Positions 44,335-54,351 are shown, counted from the first letter of the stretch. The stretch is DNA of 64,000 nt from Rhodobacteraceae bacterium EL129 (GCA_900313005.1 ONZJ01000002.1:975001-1039000), one strand, 5' to 3'. The notes: a model not told the origin generated them from the letters alone. Translations and numbers: made by a program.

Positions 44335-44910
44335 TCAGACAAATGCCTGATTTTCCTGATTGAGCCGAGCCGCTTCGAGCATAATATGGCTCACAGCGGT
44401 GATGACCAGACCAATCACAATGGCGTAGACATCGCTGTCGTCAATGGTAAGTGATCCATGCACGTCCGTTCTGAGGTGCCAGTAGCTGATCAACATGCTG
44501 CCCAGCAATCCGCTGAGAATGCTGACCGGTCCCATCAGCAATACAATCAGCCCAATGCGGCGCAACAGGCGGGCGGAGATTTCGGTGAACACACCTGTGC
44601 GCAGAAAGCCGCGAAACAGCTGGCGAACTTGCCACAGCATGATGACTCCCAAAAAATCAACGCTGCCCCACAGCAGTCCGCCAACGATTGTTTGCGGAAA
44701 AGTCATGGTCTGCATGTAGTCCGAGATTTCGAAGTCTTCTAGCAGGTAGGTGATGTATTCAGGGTCTCCGAACAGCATCTGACTGACCAGAAACCCGACG
44801 ATACAAATGGACAGTGCCAGTGCCAGTGAACTGATCCAAAACCCGAACCGCGACAAACGTGCAACGCGGCCAAGTGGATCAGGGGCTTTGGTGAAAACAG
44901 ATCGGCTCAT
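44335..44910 (-). CDS. DUF2975 membrane protein
   Basis: A 191-residue membrane protein with four membrane segments (about 22-46, 75-95, 115-138, 158-178) and a cytoplasmic N-terminus. The layout and the XRE gene just downstream identify it as DUF2975. Function is unknown. The upstream 90 bases are AT-rich with imperfect TTGTTT...AAACAA halves, a possible operator for the partner regulator. RBS is GGAGCG. Confidence 0.78.
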   Translation of the reverse strand: MSRSVFTKAPDPLGRVARLSRFGFWISSLALALSICIVGFLVSQMLFGDPEYITYLLEDFEISDYMQTMTFPQTIVGGLLWGSVDFLGVIMLWQVRQLFRGFLRTGVFTEISARLLRRIGLIVLLMGPVSILSGLLGSMLISYWHLRTDVHGSLTIDDSDVYAIVIGLVITAVSHIMLEAARLNQENQAFV

Positions 44911-45016
44911 ATTTGCGCTCCATTAAAATTTTGTTTGCAAAAATTATCGTAAAACAATAATAAATGCAACTACAGCGATGTTGCTGTGACGATAAAGACA
45001 TTTGCGGAGACATTCC

Positions 45017-45625
45017 ATGATCTATCGACAGTTATTTTTGTCCGGCGCGATTGCGCTGGGGCTCTGCGCACCTGAGGCAGAAGCACAGGACCGGTGGGCC
45101 GGTCTGTATGGTGGTGTGGCGCTCAGCGGCCATGACGTGAGCACCAAGATCCCCAACTCGGCGGTGCATTCCTACAGCGAGGATGTGGCCAGCTTAGGGT
45201 TTTATGGAGGTTACACTTTCGTGCGAGACAACGGATTTGCCTGGGGGCCGGATGTGTTGCTGACGGCCATTTCCAGTTCGGGCGGTGCGACGGATGCTGC
45301 GGTGGGGGCCACGACATTTGAAGGCTCGTTCGTGCTCAGCCCGCGTATCCGATTGGGCTATGCCACGGAAAAAGCGTTCTTCTATGGGCATCTGGGCTTT
45401 GGCATCACCGATCTGGGGATCGACGGTGTGGGCGATGGAACCAATATCACCATTGGAGGCGCGGCAGGCATTGGTATGGAATACGCCACAGGTGATTTAT
45501 GGTCGTTGCGGGTCGAGGCCACCACCTACGGGTTGGACAACGACGATCGTAGCATCAATGGCAGTCTGTTTGATCTCGATAGCGGTATCCAGCAATTCAC
45601 GCTGGGCATGAGCCGTAAGTTCTGA
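45017..45625 (+). CDS. Outer-membrane beta-barrel protein
   Basis: A 202-residue protein with a signal peptide (residues 1-23, ending AEAQ) and an OmpA-like/OMP_b-brl barrel: WAGLYGGVALSGHDV, repeated aromatic-Gly strands (GFYGGYTF, FFYGHLGFGITDLG) and a C-terminal Phe in MSRKF, as required for BAM insertion. Function unknown; such small barrels resemble immunogenic surface proteins of this order. It shares its stop with the next gene's start (TGATG), so a lipoprotein is co-translated. Confidence 0.82.
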   Translation: MIYRQLFLSGAIALGLCAPEAEAQDRWAGLYGGVALSGHDVSTKIPNSAVHSYSEDVASLGFYGGYTFVRDNGFAWGPDVLLTAISSSGGATDAAVGATTFEGSFVLSPRIRLGYATEKAFFYGHLGFGITDLGIDGVGDGTNITIGGAAGIGMEYATGDLWSLRVEATTYGLDNDDRSINGSLFDLDSGIQQFTLGMSRKF

Positions 45626-46203
45626 TGCACGGCTTGATGGTACAGGGTGTGGGGATGGCAGGGCTTTTGGCCCTGTCAGCCTGCAATGGTGCGCCCTTGC
45701 GGGATGCCTATGCGTTGCGCAAAGTCGATCCGGTAACCACTGATGTGCAAGCCCTGCGGGTCGCTGTCGCCGTGCCAGATACAATCAGGCCCACTCAGGA
45801 GGCCGTCGAAATGGTTGCGTCATTGACCTCACCAGGTGGGGTGGCGCAGATGTATACATTTGATCTGATCCCCATTCCCAACACGCCTGATCTGGCTAAA
45901 GTCGCGGAGGATCAGCCCGCAGATATGCAGGTCTATGGCTTCCGGATCGTGCCAGATGATATCGCCGCCTTTGAGGCGTTTCGCACCAAGGCCAGAGCCA
46001 ACAAAGAGGATGACGGGCAGGGATCACTCACCGTCGACCCCAAGCTGTGTCATGAGGGCGCAGCTCCACCAGACCCGCTGCCTCTGGTGATTTACCTCAA
46101 AACGGCTGAGCTGGACCGGTTTGTCGTTCTCAACAGCGTCAAGAACCTGCGAGAAGACGTGACAGACCAAGATCTGCGCATCGTCGCGCCACCTTGCAGC
46201 TAA
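45625..46203 (+). CDS. Small lipoprotein
   Basis: A 192-residue protein with a lipobox LSAC (Cys20) after a hydrophobic stretch (MVQGVGMAGLLAL). The mature part is unrecognised, with LRVAVAVPDTIRPTQEAVEMV and IYLKTAELDRFVVLNSVKNL. It is probably anchored to the inner side of the outer membrane beside the barrel protein encoded just upstream. No family assigned. Confidence 0.7.
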   Translation: MHGLMVQGVGMAGLLALSACNGAPLRDAYALRKVDPVTTDVQALRVAVAVPDTIRPTQEAVEMVASLTSPGGVAQMYTFDLIPIPNTPDLAKVAEDQPADMQVYGFRIVPDDIAAFEAFRTKARANKEDDGQGSLTVDPKLCHEGAAPPDPLPLVIYLKTAELDRFVVLNSVKNLREDVTDQDLRIVAPPCS

Positions 46204-46251
46204 CATCTGATCAGGCTTGCCCTTACTGGCACGCCCCACTACCACATTGCC

Positions 46252-47064
46252 ATGAAACTTTTGTTCCTCGGAGATGTGGTGGGGCGTGCCGGACGGCGGG
46301 CGATCACCGAGAACCTGGCCCGCCTGCGTGCCGAGTGGAAGCTGGATTTCGTTGTGGTCAACGGCGAGAATGCAACGGGCGGAATGGGGCTTAGCGGCTC
46401 TCATGCTAAGGTGTTGCTGGAGGCCGGGGCCGATTGCATCACCTTGGGGGATCATGCTTTTGACCAAAAGGATATGCTGCAGTTCATTCAGAACGAGCCA
46501 CGGATCATCCGGCCTCTGAATTTTGCCAAGGACGCGCCGGGGCGGGGGCATAAGGTTTTCGCAGACAAGCGTGGACGCAAGGTGCTGGTGACGCAGGTGC
46601 TGGGGCAGGTATTCATGAAACGTGCCTTTGATGATCCGTTTTCTGCTGTAGATACCGTTCTGCGCGCCCATACTTTGGGCGGTGGCGTGCACGCCAGCAT
46701 CGTCGATATCCATTGCGAAGCCACATCCGAGAAAATGGGTATGGGCCATTACTGCGATGGCCGTGCCAGCCTCGTGGCGGGCACCCACACGCATATCCCC
46801 ACGGGGGACGCACAAATCCTGCCCGGCGGTACCGGCTTTCAGGCTGATGCCGGTATGTGCGGCGATTATCTGAGTGTCATTGGCATGGACAAGGCCGAGC
46901 CCATGCGCCGCTTTGTCACCGGCATGGGCCGCGAACGGTTTACGCCGGCGATGGGCGAGGCGACCTTGTCGGGCATTTATGTTGAAACCGACGACAAAAC
47001 CGGCAAGGCCACAACCATCCGTATGGTGCGTCAGGGCGGCCGATTGGAACAATCCGGCCCATGA
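46252..47064 (+). CDS. Metallophosphoesterase of the YmdB/TIGR00282 type
   Basis: A 270-residue phosphoesterase: LLFLGDVVGRAGRRAI, VVNGENATGGMG, TLGDHAFDQKD, DIHCEATSEKMGMG and GTHTHIPTGDAQIL form the dinuclear metal site. Bacillus YmdB hydrolyses cyclic nucleotides and affects mRNA and development; the role in alphaproteobacteria is not established. It is cytoplasmic. It overlaps the following EamA gene by four bases (ATGA), so both are co-translated. Confidence 0.9.
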   Translation: MKLLFLGDVVGRAGRRAITENLARLRAEWKLDFVVVNGENATGGMGLSGSHAKVLLEAGADCITLGDHAFDQKDMLQFIQNEPRIIRPLNFAKDAPGRGHKVFADKRGRKVLVTQVLGQVFMKRAFDDPFSAVDTVLRAHTLGGGVHASIVDIHCEATSEKMGMGHYCDGRASLVAGTHTHIPTGDAQILPGGTGFQADAGMCGDYLSVIGMDKAEPMRRFVTGMGRERFTPAMGEATLSGIYVETDDKTGKATTIRMVRQGGRLEQSGP

Positions 47065-47993
47065 CTGCCGTCTCTTCCGGACGGGTGTTGTCCTTTGTCG
47101 CCCTCTTTGCGTTGGGGGTTGGCTGGGGGCTGACCATACCCATGGCCAAAATTGCTGTTAGTACTGGGCATTTACCTTTTGGGCTGATTTTCTGGCAACT
47201 CGTTGTTGTGGTTTTGTTTTTAGGCGCTCTGACCTTGCTGCGGGGTAAACCCGTCATGATGGGGCGCAGGTATTTGCGGCTGTTTGTCGTCGTGGCACTT
47301 TTTGGCGCTGTCCTGCCGGATATCTTTTACTACCTTTCGGCCATTCACCTGCCCGGCGGCATCATGGCCATCACCGCCACCTGTACAACGATGTTTGCGT
47401 TGCCCATTGCCATCTTTCTGGGCACTGAAAGGTTTGAGAATCTGCGGTTTCTGGGGCTGATCTTTGGGTTTATCGGTATTCTGCTGCTGGTGGCTCCTGA
47501 GGCCAGCCTGCCGATGGGCACATCAGCCTTCTGGGTTCTGATCGCGCTGTGTGGCCCGGCGCTCTATGCGACCGAAGGCAATCTGGTGGCTCATTGGGGC
47601 ACACAGGATCTGGATCCGTTGCAAGTTGTGCTGGGCGCTTCGCTGATCGGATTGATCTTTGCCGCACCGCTGGCACTGGTGACGGGGCAATGGATCAATC
47701 CGCTTGCGGGGTTTGGCAAGGCCGAGGCCGCGCTGGTCTGCGGCGCTGCCCTGCACGCCATCGTTTATGCAGGCTACGTCTGGCTGGTTGGTCGCGCAGG
47801 GTCCGTCTTCGCCGCGCAATCGGCCTATATCGTCACCGCCTTTGGCGTGTTGTCCTCCATGGTGCTGCTCTCGGAAAGCTATTCGCACTGGGTTTGGCTG
47901 GCTCTGGCCGTTATGATGCTGGGCATGTTTCTGGTGCAACCCCGACCCGCAAAGCGGGTTGCCCCTGCTGCGGGCTTGGGGGAGAGTGGATAA
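47061..47993 (+). CDS. EamA/DMT-family transporter
   Basis: A 310-residue inner-membrane protein with about ten membrane segments and two EamA repeats (residues about 12-145 and 160-300). The pattern LPIAIFLGTERFENLRFLGLIFGFIGI is typical. Substrate unknown. Start overlaps the YmdB-like gene's stop by four bases. Confidence 0.85.
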   Translation: MTAVSSGRVLSFVALFALGVGWGLTIPMAKIAVSTGHLPFGLIFWQLVVVVLFLGALTLLRGKPVMMGRRYLRLFVVVALFGAVLPDIFYYLSAIHLPGGIMAITATCTTMFALPIAIFLGTERFENLRFLGLIFGFIGILLLVAPEASLPMGTSAFWVLIALCGPALYATEGNLVAHWGTQDLDPLQVVLGASLIGLIFAAPLALVTGQWINPLAGFGKAEAALVCGAALHAIVYAGYVWLVGRAGSVFAAQSAYIVTAFGVLSSMVLLSESYSHWVWLALAVMMLGMFLVQPRPAKRVAPAAGLGESG

Positions 47994-48017
47994 AACACGA
48001 GACCGGGGCGTAGATCA

Positions 48018-49799
48018 GTGATCCAGTATTTTGAAATTTCCCAAAACGGCCAGGCGATGATCACGCTGCTCGTTGTCTTGGGTATGTTTGTGCTTTTTAT
48101 CCGTGAGGTCTATCCGACCGAAGTAGTGGCTATGTCGGGGGCGGCCCTGTTGCTGGGCATGGGCGTGCTGCCCTATGACGATGCGCTCAATGTGCTGTCC
48201 AACCCGGCACCCTGGACCATTGCTGCGATGTTTGTGGTGATGGGCGCGCTGGTACGAACGGGGGCTTTGGATGCCTTTACGGCCATGGCGGACCGACAGG
48301 CCAAGACCAACCCAAAGCTAGCGATTGCCATGCTGCTGGGGTTTGTCATCATCGCCTCGGCGTTCGTGTCAAACACACCCGTGGTGGTCGTGATGATCCC
48401 GGTCTTTGTGCAACTGGCGCGGTCGCTCGGGATGACGGCCTCGAAATTGCTGATCCCGCTGAGTTATGCTGCGATCCTGGGCGGCACTCTGACGTTGATC
48501 GGGACCTCGACCAACCTTCTGGTGGACGGTGTGGCGCGCGCCAATGGGCTGGCGCCCTTCACGATCTTCGAGGTCACGCCGCTGGGGATCGTTCTGGTGA
48601 TCTGGGGGATGATCTATCTGCGCTTTTTTGGCCCGTTCCTGCTGCCCGAGCGCGACAGTATGGCGGATCTTTTGTCCGACAAATCCAAGATGAAGTTCTT
48701 TACCGAAGCGGTGATCCCGCCTGAATCCAACCTTGTGGGTCGCGAAGTCACAGGCGTGCAACTTTTCAAACGCGAAGGGGTGCGGCTTATCGACGTCATT
48801 CGCGGCGATCTGTCGCTCCGGCGTAACCTCAAGGGCGTGACGCTGGATGTGGGGGACCGTGTGGTCTTGCGCACACAGATGACCGAGCTTCTAAGCCTGC
48901 AACGTAACAAGGAACTCAAGCGCGTCGATCAGGTGTCAGCGGTTGAGACTACAACGGTCGAGGTGCTGATCACGCCGGGCTGCAAGATGGTGGGCCGATC
49001 CTTGGGCGCGCTGCGCCTGCGGCGGCGCTACGGTGTCTATCCTCTGGCGGTTCATCGGCGAAACCAGAATATTGGCCGACAGCTGGATGATCTGGTGGTG
49101 CGCGTGGGCGACACGTTGTTGCTGGAAGGCGGGGCCGAGGACATTCAGCGACTGGCGCGCGAAATGGATATGGTGGACGTTTCACACCCCTCGGCGCGGG
49201 CTTTCCGCCGGGGTCACGCGCCCTTGGCCTTTGCGGCCCTTGCGGCGCTTGTAGTGCTGGCCGGTTTGGGGATTGCGCCGATTTTCCTCCTAGCGGTGAT
49301 CGCCGTGGCATTCGTGCTGGTTGTCCGCTGCATCGACGCGGATGAGGCGTTTTCCTTTATCGACGGACGCCTGTTGGCGTTAATCTTCTCAATGCTTGCC
49401 ATTGGGGCGGCCCTGCAGGCCTCGGGTGCTGTCGCTCTGATTGTTAATGCTCTGGCCCCTGGATTGTCTTTGCTGCCCGGGGTGCTGGTGATCTGGGCGA
49501 TTTACCTGCTGACCTCGGTGCTGACGGAAATGGTCTCGAACAACGCGGTGGCAGTGGTGGTCACCCCCATTGCCATCGGTTTGGCCGATGCGATGGGCAT
49601 TGATCCGCGTCCTCTGGTGGTGGCTGTCATGGTGGCGGCTTCGGCCAGCTTTGCCACGCCAATCGGCTATCAGACCAACACGCTGGTCTATGGGCCCGGC
49701 GGGTACAAGTTCACCGACTTCATGAAAGTGGGGATTCCGCTGAACCTCAGCATCGGCCTGCTGGCCTCCGCCATCATTCCGTTCATCTGGCCACTTTAG
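48018..49799 (+). CDS. SLC13/ArsB-like permease with RCK-C domains
   Basis: A 593-residue anion permease. About five N-terminal membrane segments (residues 15-180) are followed by two RCK-C/TrkA-C domains (about 218-300 and 305-385) and more membrane segments to the end. The GTSTNLLVDG and SNNAVAVVVTPIAIG blocks are the family signature. It likely moves anions such as sulfate or dicarboxylates. It is tail to tail with a paralogue (49878-51650), with a hairpin between. Confidence 0.87.
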   Translation: MIQYFEISQNGQAMITLLVVLGMFVLFIREVYPTEVVAMSGAALLLGMGVLPYDDALNVLSNPAPWTIAAMFVVMGALVRTGALDAFTAMADRQAKTNPKLAIAMLLGFVIIASAFVSNTPVVVVMIPVFVQLARSLGMTASKLLIPLSYAAILGGTLTLIGTSTNLLVDGVARANGLAPFTIFEVTPLGIVLVIWGMIYLRFFGPFLLPERDSMADLLSDKSKMKFFTEAVIPPESNLVGREVTGVQLFKREGVRLIDVIRGDLSLRRNLKGVTLDVGDRVVLRTQMTELLSLQRNKELKRVDQVSAVETTTVEVLITPGCKMVGRSLGALRLRRRYGVYPLAVHRRNQNIGRQLDDLVVRVGDTLLLEGGAEDIQRLAREMDMVDVSHPSARAFRRGHAPLAFAALAALVVLAGLGIAPIFLLAVIAVAFVLVVRCIDADEAFSFIDGRLLALIFSMLAIGAALQASGAVALIVNALAPGLSLLPGVLVIWAIYLLTSVLTEMVSNNAVAVVVTPIAIGLADAMGIDPRPLVVAVMVAASASFATPIGYQTNTLVYGPGGYKFTDFMKVGIPLNLSIGLLASAIIPFIWPL

Positions 49800-49817
49800 G
49801 TTCGAGCGAACGCGCGC

Positions 49818-49872
49818 CCCTTCTTCTTGCTGAAAATATCCCGGGGAGCGCGAGGGGCTGGCCCCTCGCTTC
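49818..49872. repeat. Intergenic stem-loop element between convergent permease genes
   Basis: CTGAAAATATCCCGGGG is followed by GCGAGGGGC-TG-GCCCCTCGC (49850-49869). From memory, similar stretches recur between genes in Rhodobacterales genomes; I could not check this. The perfect 9-bp stem would end both convergent transcripts. It may be a repeated family (REP-like) rather than a single terminator. Confidence 0.55.
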
Positions 49873-49877
49873 TGCCC

Positions 49878-51650
49878 TTATAGCGGCCAGAACACCAGAA
49901 TGGCCGGGATGGACACGGCCACCACCAAGATTTCCAGCGGCAGGCCCATGCGCCAATAGTCGCCGAACTTGTATCCTCCGGGTCCAAGGATCAACGTGTT
50001 GTTCTTGTGCCCGATGGGGGTCAGGAATGCCGAAGAGGCGGCAATCGCCACGGCCATGAGGAACGGATCGGGTGAAACTCCCAGAGACTGCGCCATCTGG
50101 ATGCCCACGGGGGCGGCGACAATCGTTGTGGCCGTATTGTTCAGCACATCCGACAAGCTCATCGTGACAATCATCAAAACGGTTAGAATGGCCCAGGCCG
50201 GCATGCCTTGAGTCCAGCCCACCAAAGTGCCCGCGATCAACTCCGTGCCACCCACGTCTTCCAGCGCTGCACCCAGCGGGATCATCGATCCCAAAAGCAC
50301 CACGACGGGCCATTCGATGTGGTCATAGAGCTCTTTCAGGGGCACGATCTGTGCCAGGACATAGGCCACAACCACCAACCCAAGGGCGATGGGCAAATAC
50401 AAAAGCCCCACTGATGCGGCGGCCACTGCCGCGGCGAACAATCCAATCGCAAGCCAGGTTTTGCTGTCCTGTGTCACGGCTAGCCCTCGGTCTGCTAGGG
50501 GCAGAGCGCCCAGCCAGTCCGTTACATCCGGGCCTTTGTCCTTGGGCACCAAGACCAGCAGGATGTCACCTGCCTCGATCACCGTTTTGCGGACCTGTTT
50601 GGTGATCTTGCGGCCCTGGCGTGACACCCCCATCAGCACCGAGCGTTGACGCCAATGTAACCCGATGCTCTGCGCCGTTTTGCCTGCGATGCGGCTTTCG
50701 GCCGTGGCCACTACTTCGATCAGATCGAGCCCTGAACCCTCTGCTTTCAACAACTCCTCGCGTTGTTGATCTGAAAAGGCCAGTTTCAGGGATGTGCGGA
50801 ATTCGTCCAAAGCGTCTGGGCTCGCTTCCAGCACCAGCACGTCGCCTGCGCGCAGCTGCGCGTTGAAGGCCGAGCCATAGCGCCGTTTGCCATCGCGTAT
50901 CAGGCCAATGATGGCCACGTCCGACTTCTCGGCCACCTCGTGAAGCTCCCTTACGCGCTTGCCCTCGTGATCCGATCCTTCAGGAATGGTCAGCTCAGCA
51001 ATATATTGCCCTAATTCAGAGGCTTGCAGCGCAACATCCTCGCGTTGAGGGATCAACCGCCAGCCGATGAAAGCCACGAAAAGCAGCCCGGCGATGGCGG
51101 TCACACCGCCGACGGGAGCAAAATCGAACATCTTGAACGGCGTGCCCAAGGCGTCTTCGCGGATCGAGGCGATGATGATGTTGGGCGGCGTCCCGATCAG
51201 GGTCACCATGCCTCCCAGAATGGTGCAAAAGCTGAGCGGCATCAGCGAAATACCTGGCGCACGTTTGGCCTTGCGGGCGGTTTGTACATCGACGGGCATC
51301 AACAGGGCCAGGGCCGCTACGTTGTTCATAAAAGCTGAAAGCACGCCGCCCACAGCGCCCATGATGGCGATATGCGCCCCCAGTGCGCGCGTGCTGTCGA
51401 CCAGCGTGCGAGTGATCAAGAAAACCGCGCCAGAGCGCACCAGCCCGGCCGAGACCACCAAGACCAGTGCCACCACCAAAGTGGCCGGGTGACCAAAGCC
51501 CGAGAAGGCGTCCTTGGTGGGAACAACACCCAGAACAACCCCCAACATGAGCGCGGAAAAGGCAACAATATCATAGCGGTAGCGCCCCCAAAGCAGCATT
51601 CCGAAAACGGCGCCGAAGAGGCTGAACAGGATGATCTGATCTGTGGTCAT
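49878..51650 (-). CDS. SLC13-family permease with RCK-C domains (paralogue)
   Basis: A 590-residue permease of the same class as 48018-49799, with the membrane part, two RCK-C domains (about 205-370) and the second membrane half ending ...[16 protein letters not shown]. Its [14 protein letters not shown] and [15 protein letters not shown] match the family. The start ATG at 51650 ([13 protein letters not shown]) follows AAAGGAAAGG; the open frame extends 17 codons further but the added residues look random. It is divergent from yebC. Confidence 0.86.
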   Translation of the reverse strand: MTTDQIILFSLFGAVFGMLLWGRYRYDIVAFSALMLGVVLGVVPTKDAFSGFGHPATLVVALVLVVSAGLVRSGAVFLITRTLVDSTRALGAHIAIMGAVGGVLSAFMNNVAALALLMPVDVQTARKAKRAPGISLMPLSFCTILGGMVTLIGTPPNIIIASIREDALGTPFKMFDFAPVGGVTAIAGLLFVAFIGWRLIPQREDVALQASELGQYIAELTIPEGSDHEGKRVRELHEVAEKSDVAIIGLIRDGKRRYGSAFNAQLRAGDVLVLEASPDALDEFRTSLKLAFSDQQREELLKAEGSGLDLIEVVATAESRIAGKTAQSIGLHWRQRSVLMGVSRQGRKITKQVRKTVIEAGDILLVLVPKDKGPDVTDWLGALPLADRGLAVTQDSKTWLAIGLFAAAVAAASVGLLYLPIALGLVVVAYVLAQIVPLKELYDHIEWPVVVLLGSMIPLGAALEDVGGTELIAGTLVGWTQGMPAWAILTVLMIVTMSLSDVLNNTATTIVAAPVGIQMAQSLGVSPDPFLMAVAIAASSAFLTPIGHKNNTLILGPGGYKFGDYWRMGLPLEILVVAVSIPAILVFWPL

Positions 51651-51772
51651 GGGGTGGCCTTTCCTTTGGTGCAGCCAAACGCATTCCACCCGCAAGTGCA
51701 ACCGGGTTGCGAGGGGGGGCGCGGCTGGCCTATAGAGGCGGAAACGTCAGATTTACTTCGGAGACTTATGTC

Positions 51773-52522
51773 ATGGCCGGCCATTCCAAATGGGCAAATA
51801 TCCAGCACCGCAAAGGGCGTCAGGACAAAATCCGCGCCAAGATCTTCTCAAAATTCTCCAAGGAGATCACCATCGCCGCCAAGATGGGTGATCCGGACCC
51901 CGACAAGAACCCGCGCCTGCGTCTGGCGGTCAAGGAAGCCAAGTCGCAGTCCATGCCCAAGGACAACATTGATCGCGCGATCAAAAAGGCAATCGGGGGT
52001 GATGCGGAAGACTACGAAGAAATACGCTATGAAGGCTATGGTCCCAACGGCGTGGCAGTGATTGTCGAGGCGATGACGGACAATCGCAATCGCACGGCCA
52101 GCACGGTGCGTTCGACATTTACCAAGCACGGCGGAAACCTGGGTGAAACCGGCAGCGTCGGCTTCATGTTCGAACGTAAAGGCGAAGTCGCCTATAACGC
52201 CGAGGCCGGAGATGCCGACACGCTGATGATGGCCGCGATTGAAGCCGGGGCCGAAGACGTGGAAAGTTCAGAGGACGGTCACACAATTTGGTGTGCGGAT
52301 ACCGACCTGAACGATGTGTCCAATGCGCTTGAGGCCGAGCTGGGCGAAAGCGACAGCACCCGGCTGACATGGCGTCCGACCACGACCACCGAAATGGATC
52401 TGGAAGCGATGCAAAAGCTGATGCGTCTGGTGGATGCACTGGAAGATGACGATGATGTTCAACGGGTCACCACCAACTTTGAAGCCTCGGACGAGGTAAT
52501 GGCGCAGCTCGAAGAAGAATAG
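51773..52522 (+). CDS. YebC/PmpR-family transcriptional regulator
   Basis: A 249-residue YebC protein: [31 protein letters not shown] (the start, read in parts), [28 protein letters not shown] and [13 protein letters not shown]. These are cytoplasmic DNA- or ribosome-associated regulators; several have recently been linked to translation of difficult proline stretches. It is a stand-alone gene with a terminator. Confidence 0.95.
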   Translation: MAGHSKWANIQHRKGRQDKIRAKIFSKFSKEITIAAKMGDPDPDKNPRLRLAVKEAKSQSMPKDNIDRAIKKAIGGDAEDYEEIRYEGYGPNGVAVIVEAMTDNRNRTASTVRSTFTKHGGNLGETGSVGFMFERKGEVAYNAEAGDADTLMMAAIEAGAEDVESSEDGHTIWCADTDLNDVSNALEAELGESDSTRLTWRPTTTTEMDLEAMQKLMRLVDALEDDDDVQRVTTNFEASDEVMAQLEEE

Positions 52523-52573
52523 CTGAGTTCAGGCGACGAAGGGACGAATACCGCCCCCTCATGTTTCATGCAC

Positions 52574-52602
52574 AGGCAGGCCCGGGCTGCCTGCCTTTTT
52601 TT
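52574..52602 (+). terminator. Rho-independent terminator after yebC
   Basis: AGGCAGGC, loop CCGGGCT, GCCTGCCT, then a T-run (TTTTTT). Confidence 0.88.
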
Positions 52603-52700
52603 CATCTGTGGACAGCGGCACATGGGGTGTGCGGCTCTGCCTGTTTGGTGGCATGGCGTCGCGTGCTAGGTTTGCGTTCGCTAGTCCCGAGGAGCATCCC

Positions 52701-53633
52701 ATGAGCTGGAACCCCACATTAGAGCCGCAGTGCCCGGGCGCCGGTGGTCTGGACCAAATTGAAACACTGATCATCCCGCGTGCGCGGGATTTAGGCGAAT
52801 TTGAAGTGCGCCGGGCCTTGCCGTCGCCCAAGCGGCAAATGGTGGGGCCGTTTATCTTCTTCGATCAGATGGGACCGGCTGAGTTTCTAACGGGCCAGGG
52901 GATTGATGTGCGTCCGCATCCTCATATCGGCCTCGGCACTGTGACCTATCTTTATGATGGCGAGTTTCAGCACCGCGACAGTCTGGGCACAAATCAGATG
53001 ATTTACCGCGGAGAGGTCAACTGGATGGTCGCGGGTCACGGGGTGACCCATTCCGAGCGCACTTCGGAGGCGACCCGAGCCGGGCAGAGCACACTTTTTG
53101 GCATTCAGACCTGGGTGGCCTTGCCCGAGGCTGACGAAGACCGCCCTGCCAGTTTTGAACATCACGGACAGGAGGCTTTGCCGTTTCTGGAAGGGGAAGG
53201 CAAGAAGCTGCGCCTGATCATGGGACGGGGTTGGGGCGCCCAAGCTCCGGTGAGCACATTTACGGATATGTTTTATGCCGATGTGGTGATGGACCCCGGC
53301 GCGCTGTTGCCCATGCCCGAGGATCACGAGGATCGAGGCGTCTATGTGACCCAAGGCGAGGTCGTTGTGGCGGGCGAGACGTTTGGTGCAGGGCAGATGA
53401 TGGTGTTCCGCCCTGGTGATGCCATCACGCTGAAAGCCGGGGCGCAGGGGGCGAGACTGATGGCGCTTGGAGGGGAAACCCTGAACGGGCCGCGCCATCT
53501 GTGGTGGAATTTTGTGGCCTCAAGCCAAGAAAAGATTGAAGCGGCGAAAGAGGCCTGGGCAAAAGGGGATTGGCAGGATGGACGGTTCCAACTGCCCCCC
53601 GGAGATACCGCTGAATTCATTCCGTTGCCTTGA
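52701..53633 (+). CDS. Pirin family protein
   Basis: A 310-residue bicupin. The N-terminal cupin holds the iron ligands in VRPHPHIGLGTVTYLYDGEFQHRDSLG and AGHGVTHSE. Pirins are metal-binding proteins; some act as quercetinases or redox-sensitive regulators. The start ATG 52701 follows CGAGGAG; the longer frame adds residues of unlikely sequence. It stands alone; the next gene starts 226 bases later. Confidence 0.93.
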   Translation: MSWNPTLEPQCPGAGGLDQIETLIIPRARDLGEFEVRRALPSPKRQMVGPFIFFDQMGPAEFLTGQGIDVRPHPHIGLGTVTYLYDGEFQHRDSLGTNQMIYRGEVNWMVAGHGVTHSERTSEATRAGQSTLFGIQTWVALPEADEDRPASFEHHGQEALPFLEGEGKKLRLIMGRGWGAQAPVSTFTDMFYADVVMDPGALLPMPEDHEDRGVYVTQGEVVVAGETFGAGQMMVFRPGDAITLKAGAQGARLMALGGETLNGPRHLWWNFVASSQEKIEAAKEAWAKGDWQDGRFQLPPGDTAEFIPLP

Positions 53634-53859
53634 CCAAAAGGAATGCGGACTGTCGCCCGCATGCGGGTTGTCTCGTCGTCCTGATGTCCTCCTCGGCGCA
53701 CGTGGAGAGGCGACGCTTTGACCCTCGATGGTGTGGTGGAGGGAAAGCCAGCGGATGCGATCACAGAGCTTTGAGCGTTTCGCGCTGGACATCTGAGCAG
53801 CAGCCGCGTTTTGTCGCCTGCATGACACACGAAGATTTAACCACCTGTGGGATCGCTGC

Positions 53860-54348
53860 ATGAGAGGGACCGCCTTTTGTCGTCCGATGCAGCGCAGTGA
53901 TGAAGCTGCGGTCGATGCTGTGTTGCAAGCAGCCTTTGGCGGCTGGGAAGAGGTGAAGCTGGTGGCGGCCTTGCGACGCGACGGCGTGATGGCTGGCGAG
54001 ATGGTATTGCCAGATGCCGAAGGTGGCATCGCGGGCTATTACGCTCTGTCCAGGATGCGTGCGCCGAAGGCTTGGCTGGCGTTGGCACCTGTGGCGATCC
54101 ATCCGGAGTGGCAGGGCCAGGGTCATGGACGTCGGATGATCGGCCAGCTGACGGCCTGGGCCATCGCAGCACGGCAGTTTGTTGTCGTATTGGGGGATCC
54201 TGAGTTTTACGAACGTGCGGGCTTTAGCCGGGGCCGGGCTGCAGCATTGCAGAGCCCGTATCCTGCCGCGCATATGTTGCTGGCAGGTCCCGGAGATGAG
54301 GTGCCCGCCGCAACGCTGAGCTATCCAAACGCGTTTGAGGGTCTCTGA
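53860..54348 (+). CDS. GNAT N-acetyltransferase
   Basis: A 162-residue GNAT. The acetyl-CoA loop is in VAIHPEWQGQGHGRRMIG (motif A, Q-x-x-G-x-G). The end with LGDPEFYERAGFSRG is typical of YhbS-like N-acyltransferases. The substrate is unknown. The 226 bases before it (53634-53859) hold a small ATGCGG/CCCGCAT hairpin but no gene. Three bases separate its stop from the next gene's ATG, so it is co-transcribed with an EamA gene. Confidence 0.84.
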   Translation: MRGTAFCRPMQRSDEAAVDAVLQAAFGGWEEVKLVAALRRDGVMAGEMVLPDAEGGIAGYYALSRMRAPKAWLALAPVAIHPEWQGQGHGRRMIGQLTAWAIAARQFVVVLGDPEFYERAGFSRGRAAALQSPYPAAHMLLAGPGDEVPAATLSYPNAFEGL

Positions 54349-54351
54349 CGG

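Noticed and set aside
53634-53859. Possible small RNA or gene between pirin and GNAT genes
   Set aside because: Only a small hairpin (ATGCGG/CCCGCAT) is visible; no promoter or terminator pair to support an RNA gene.
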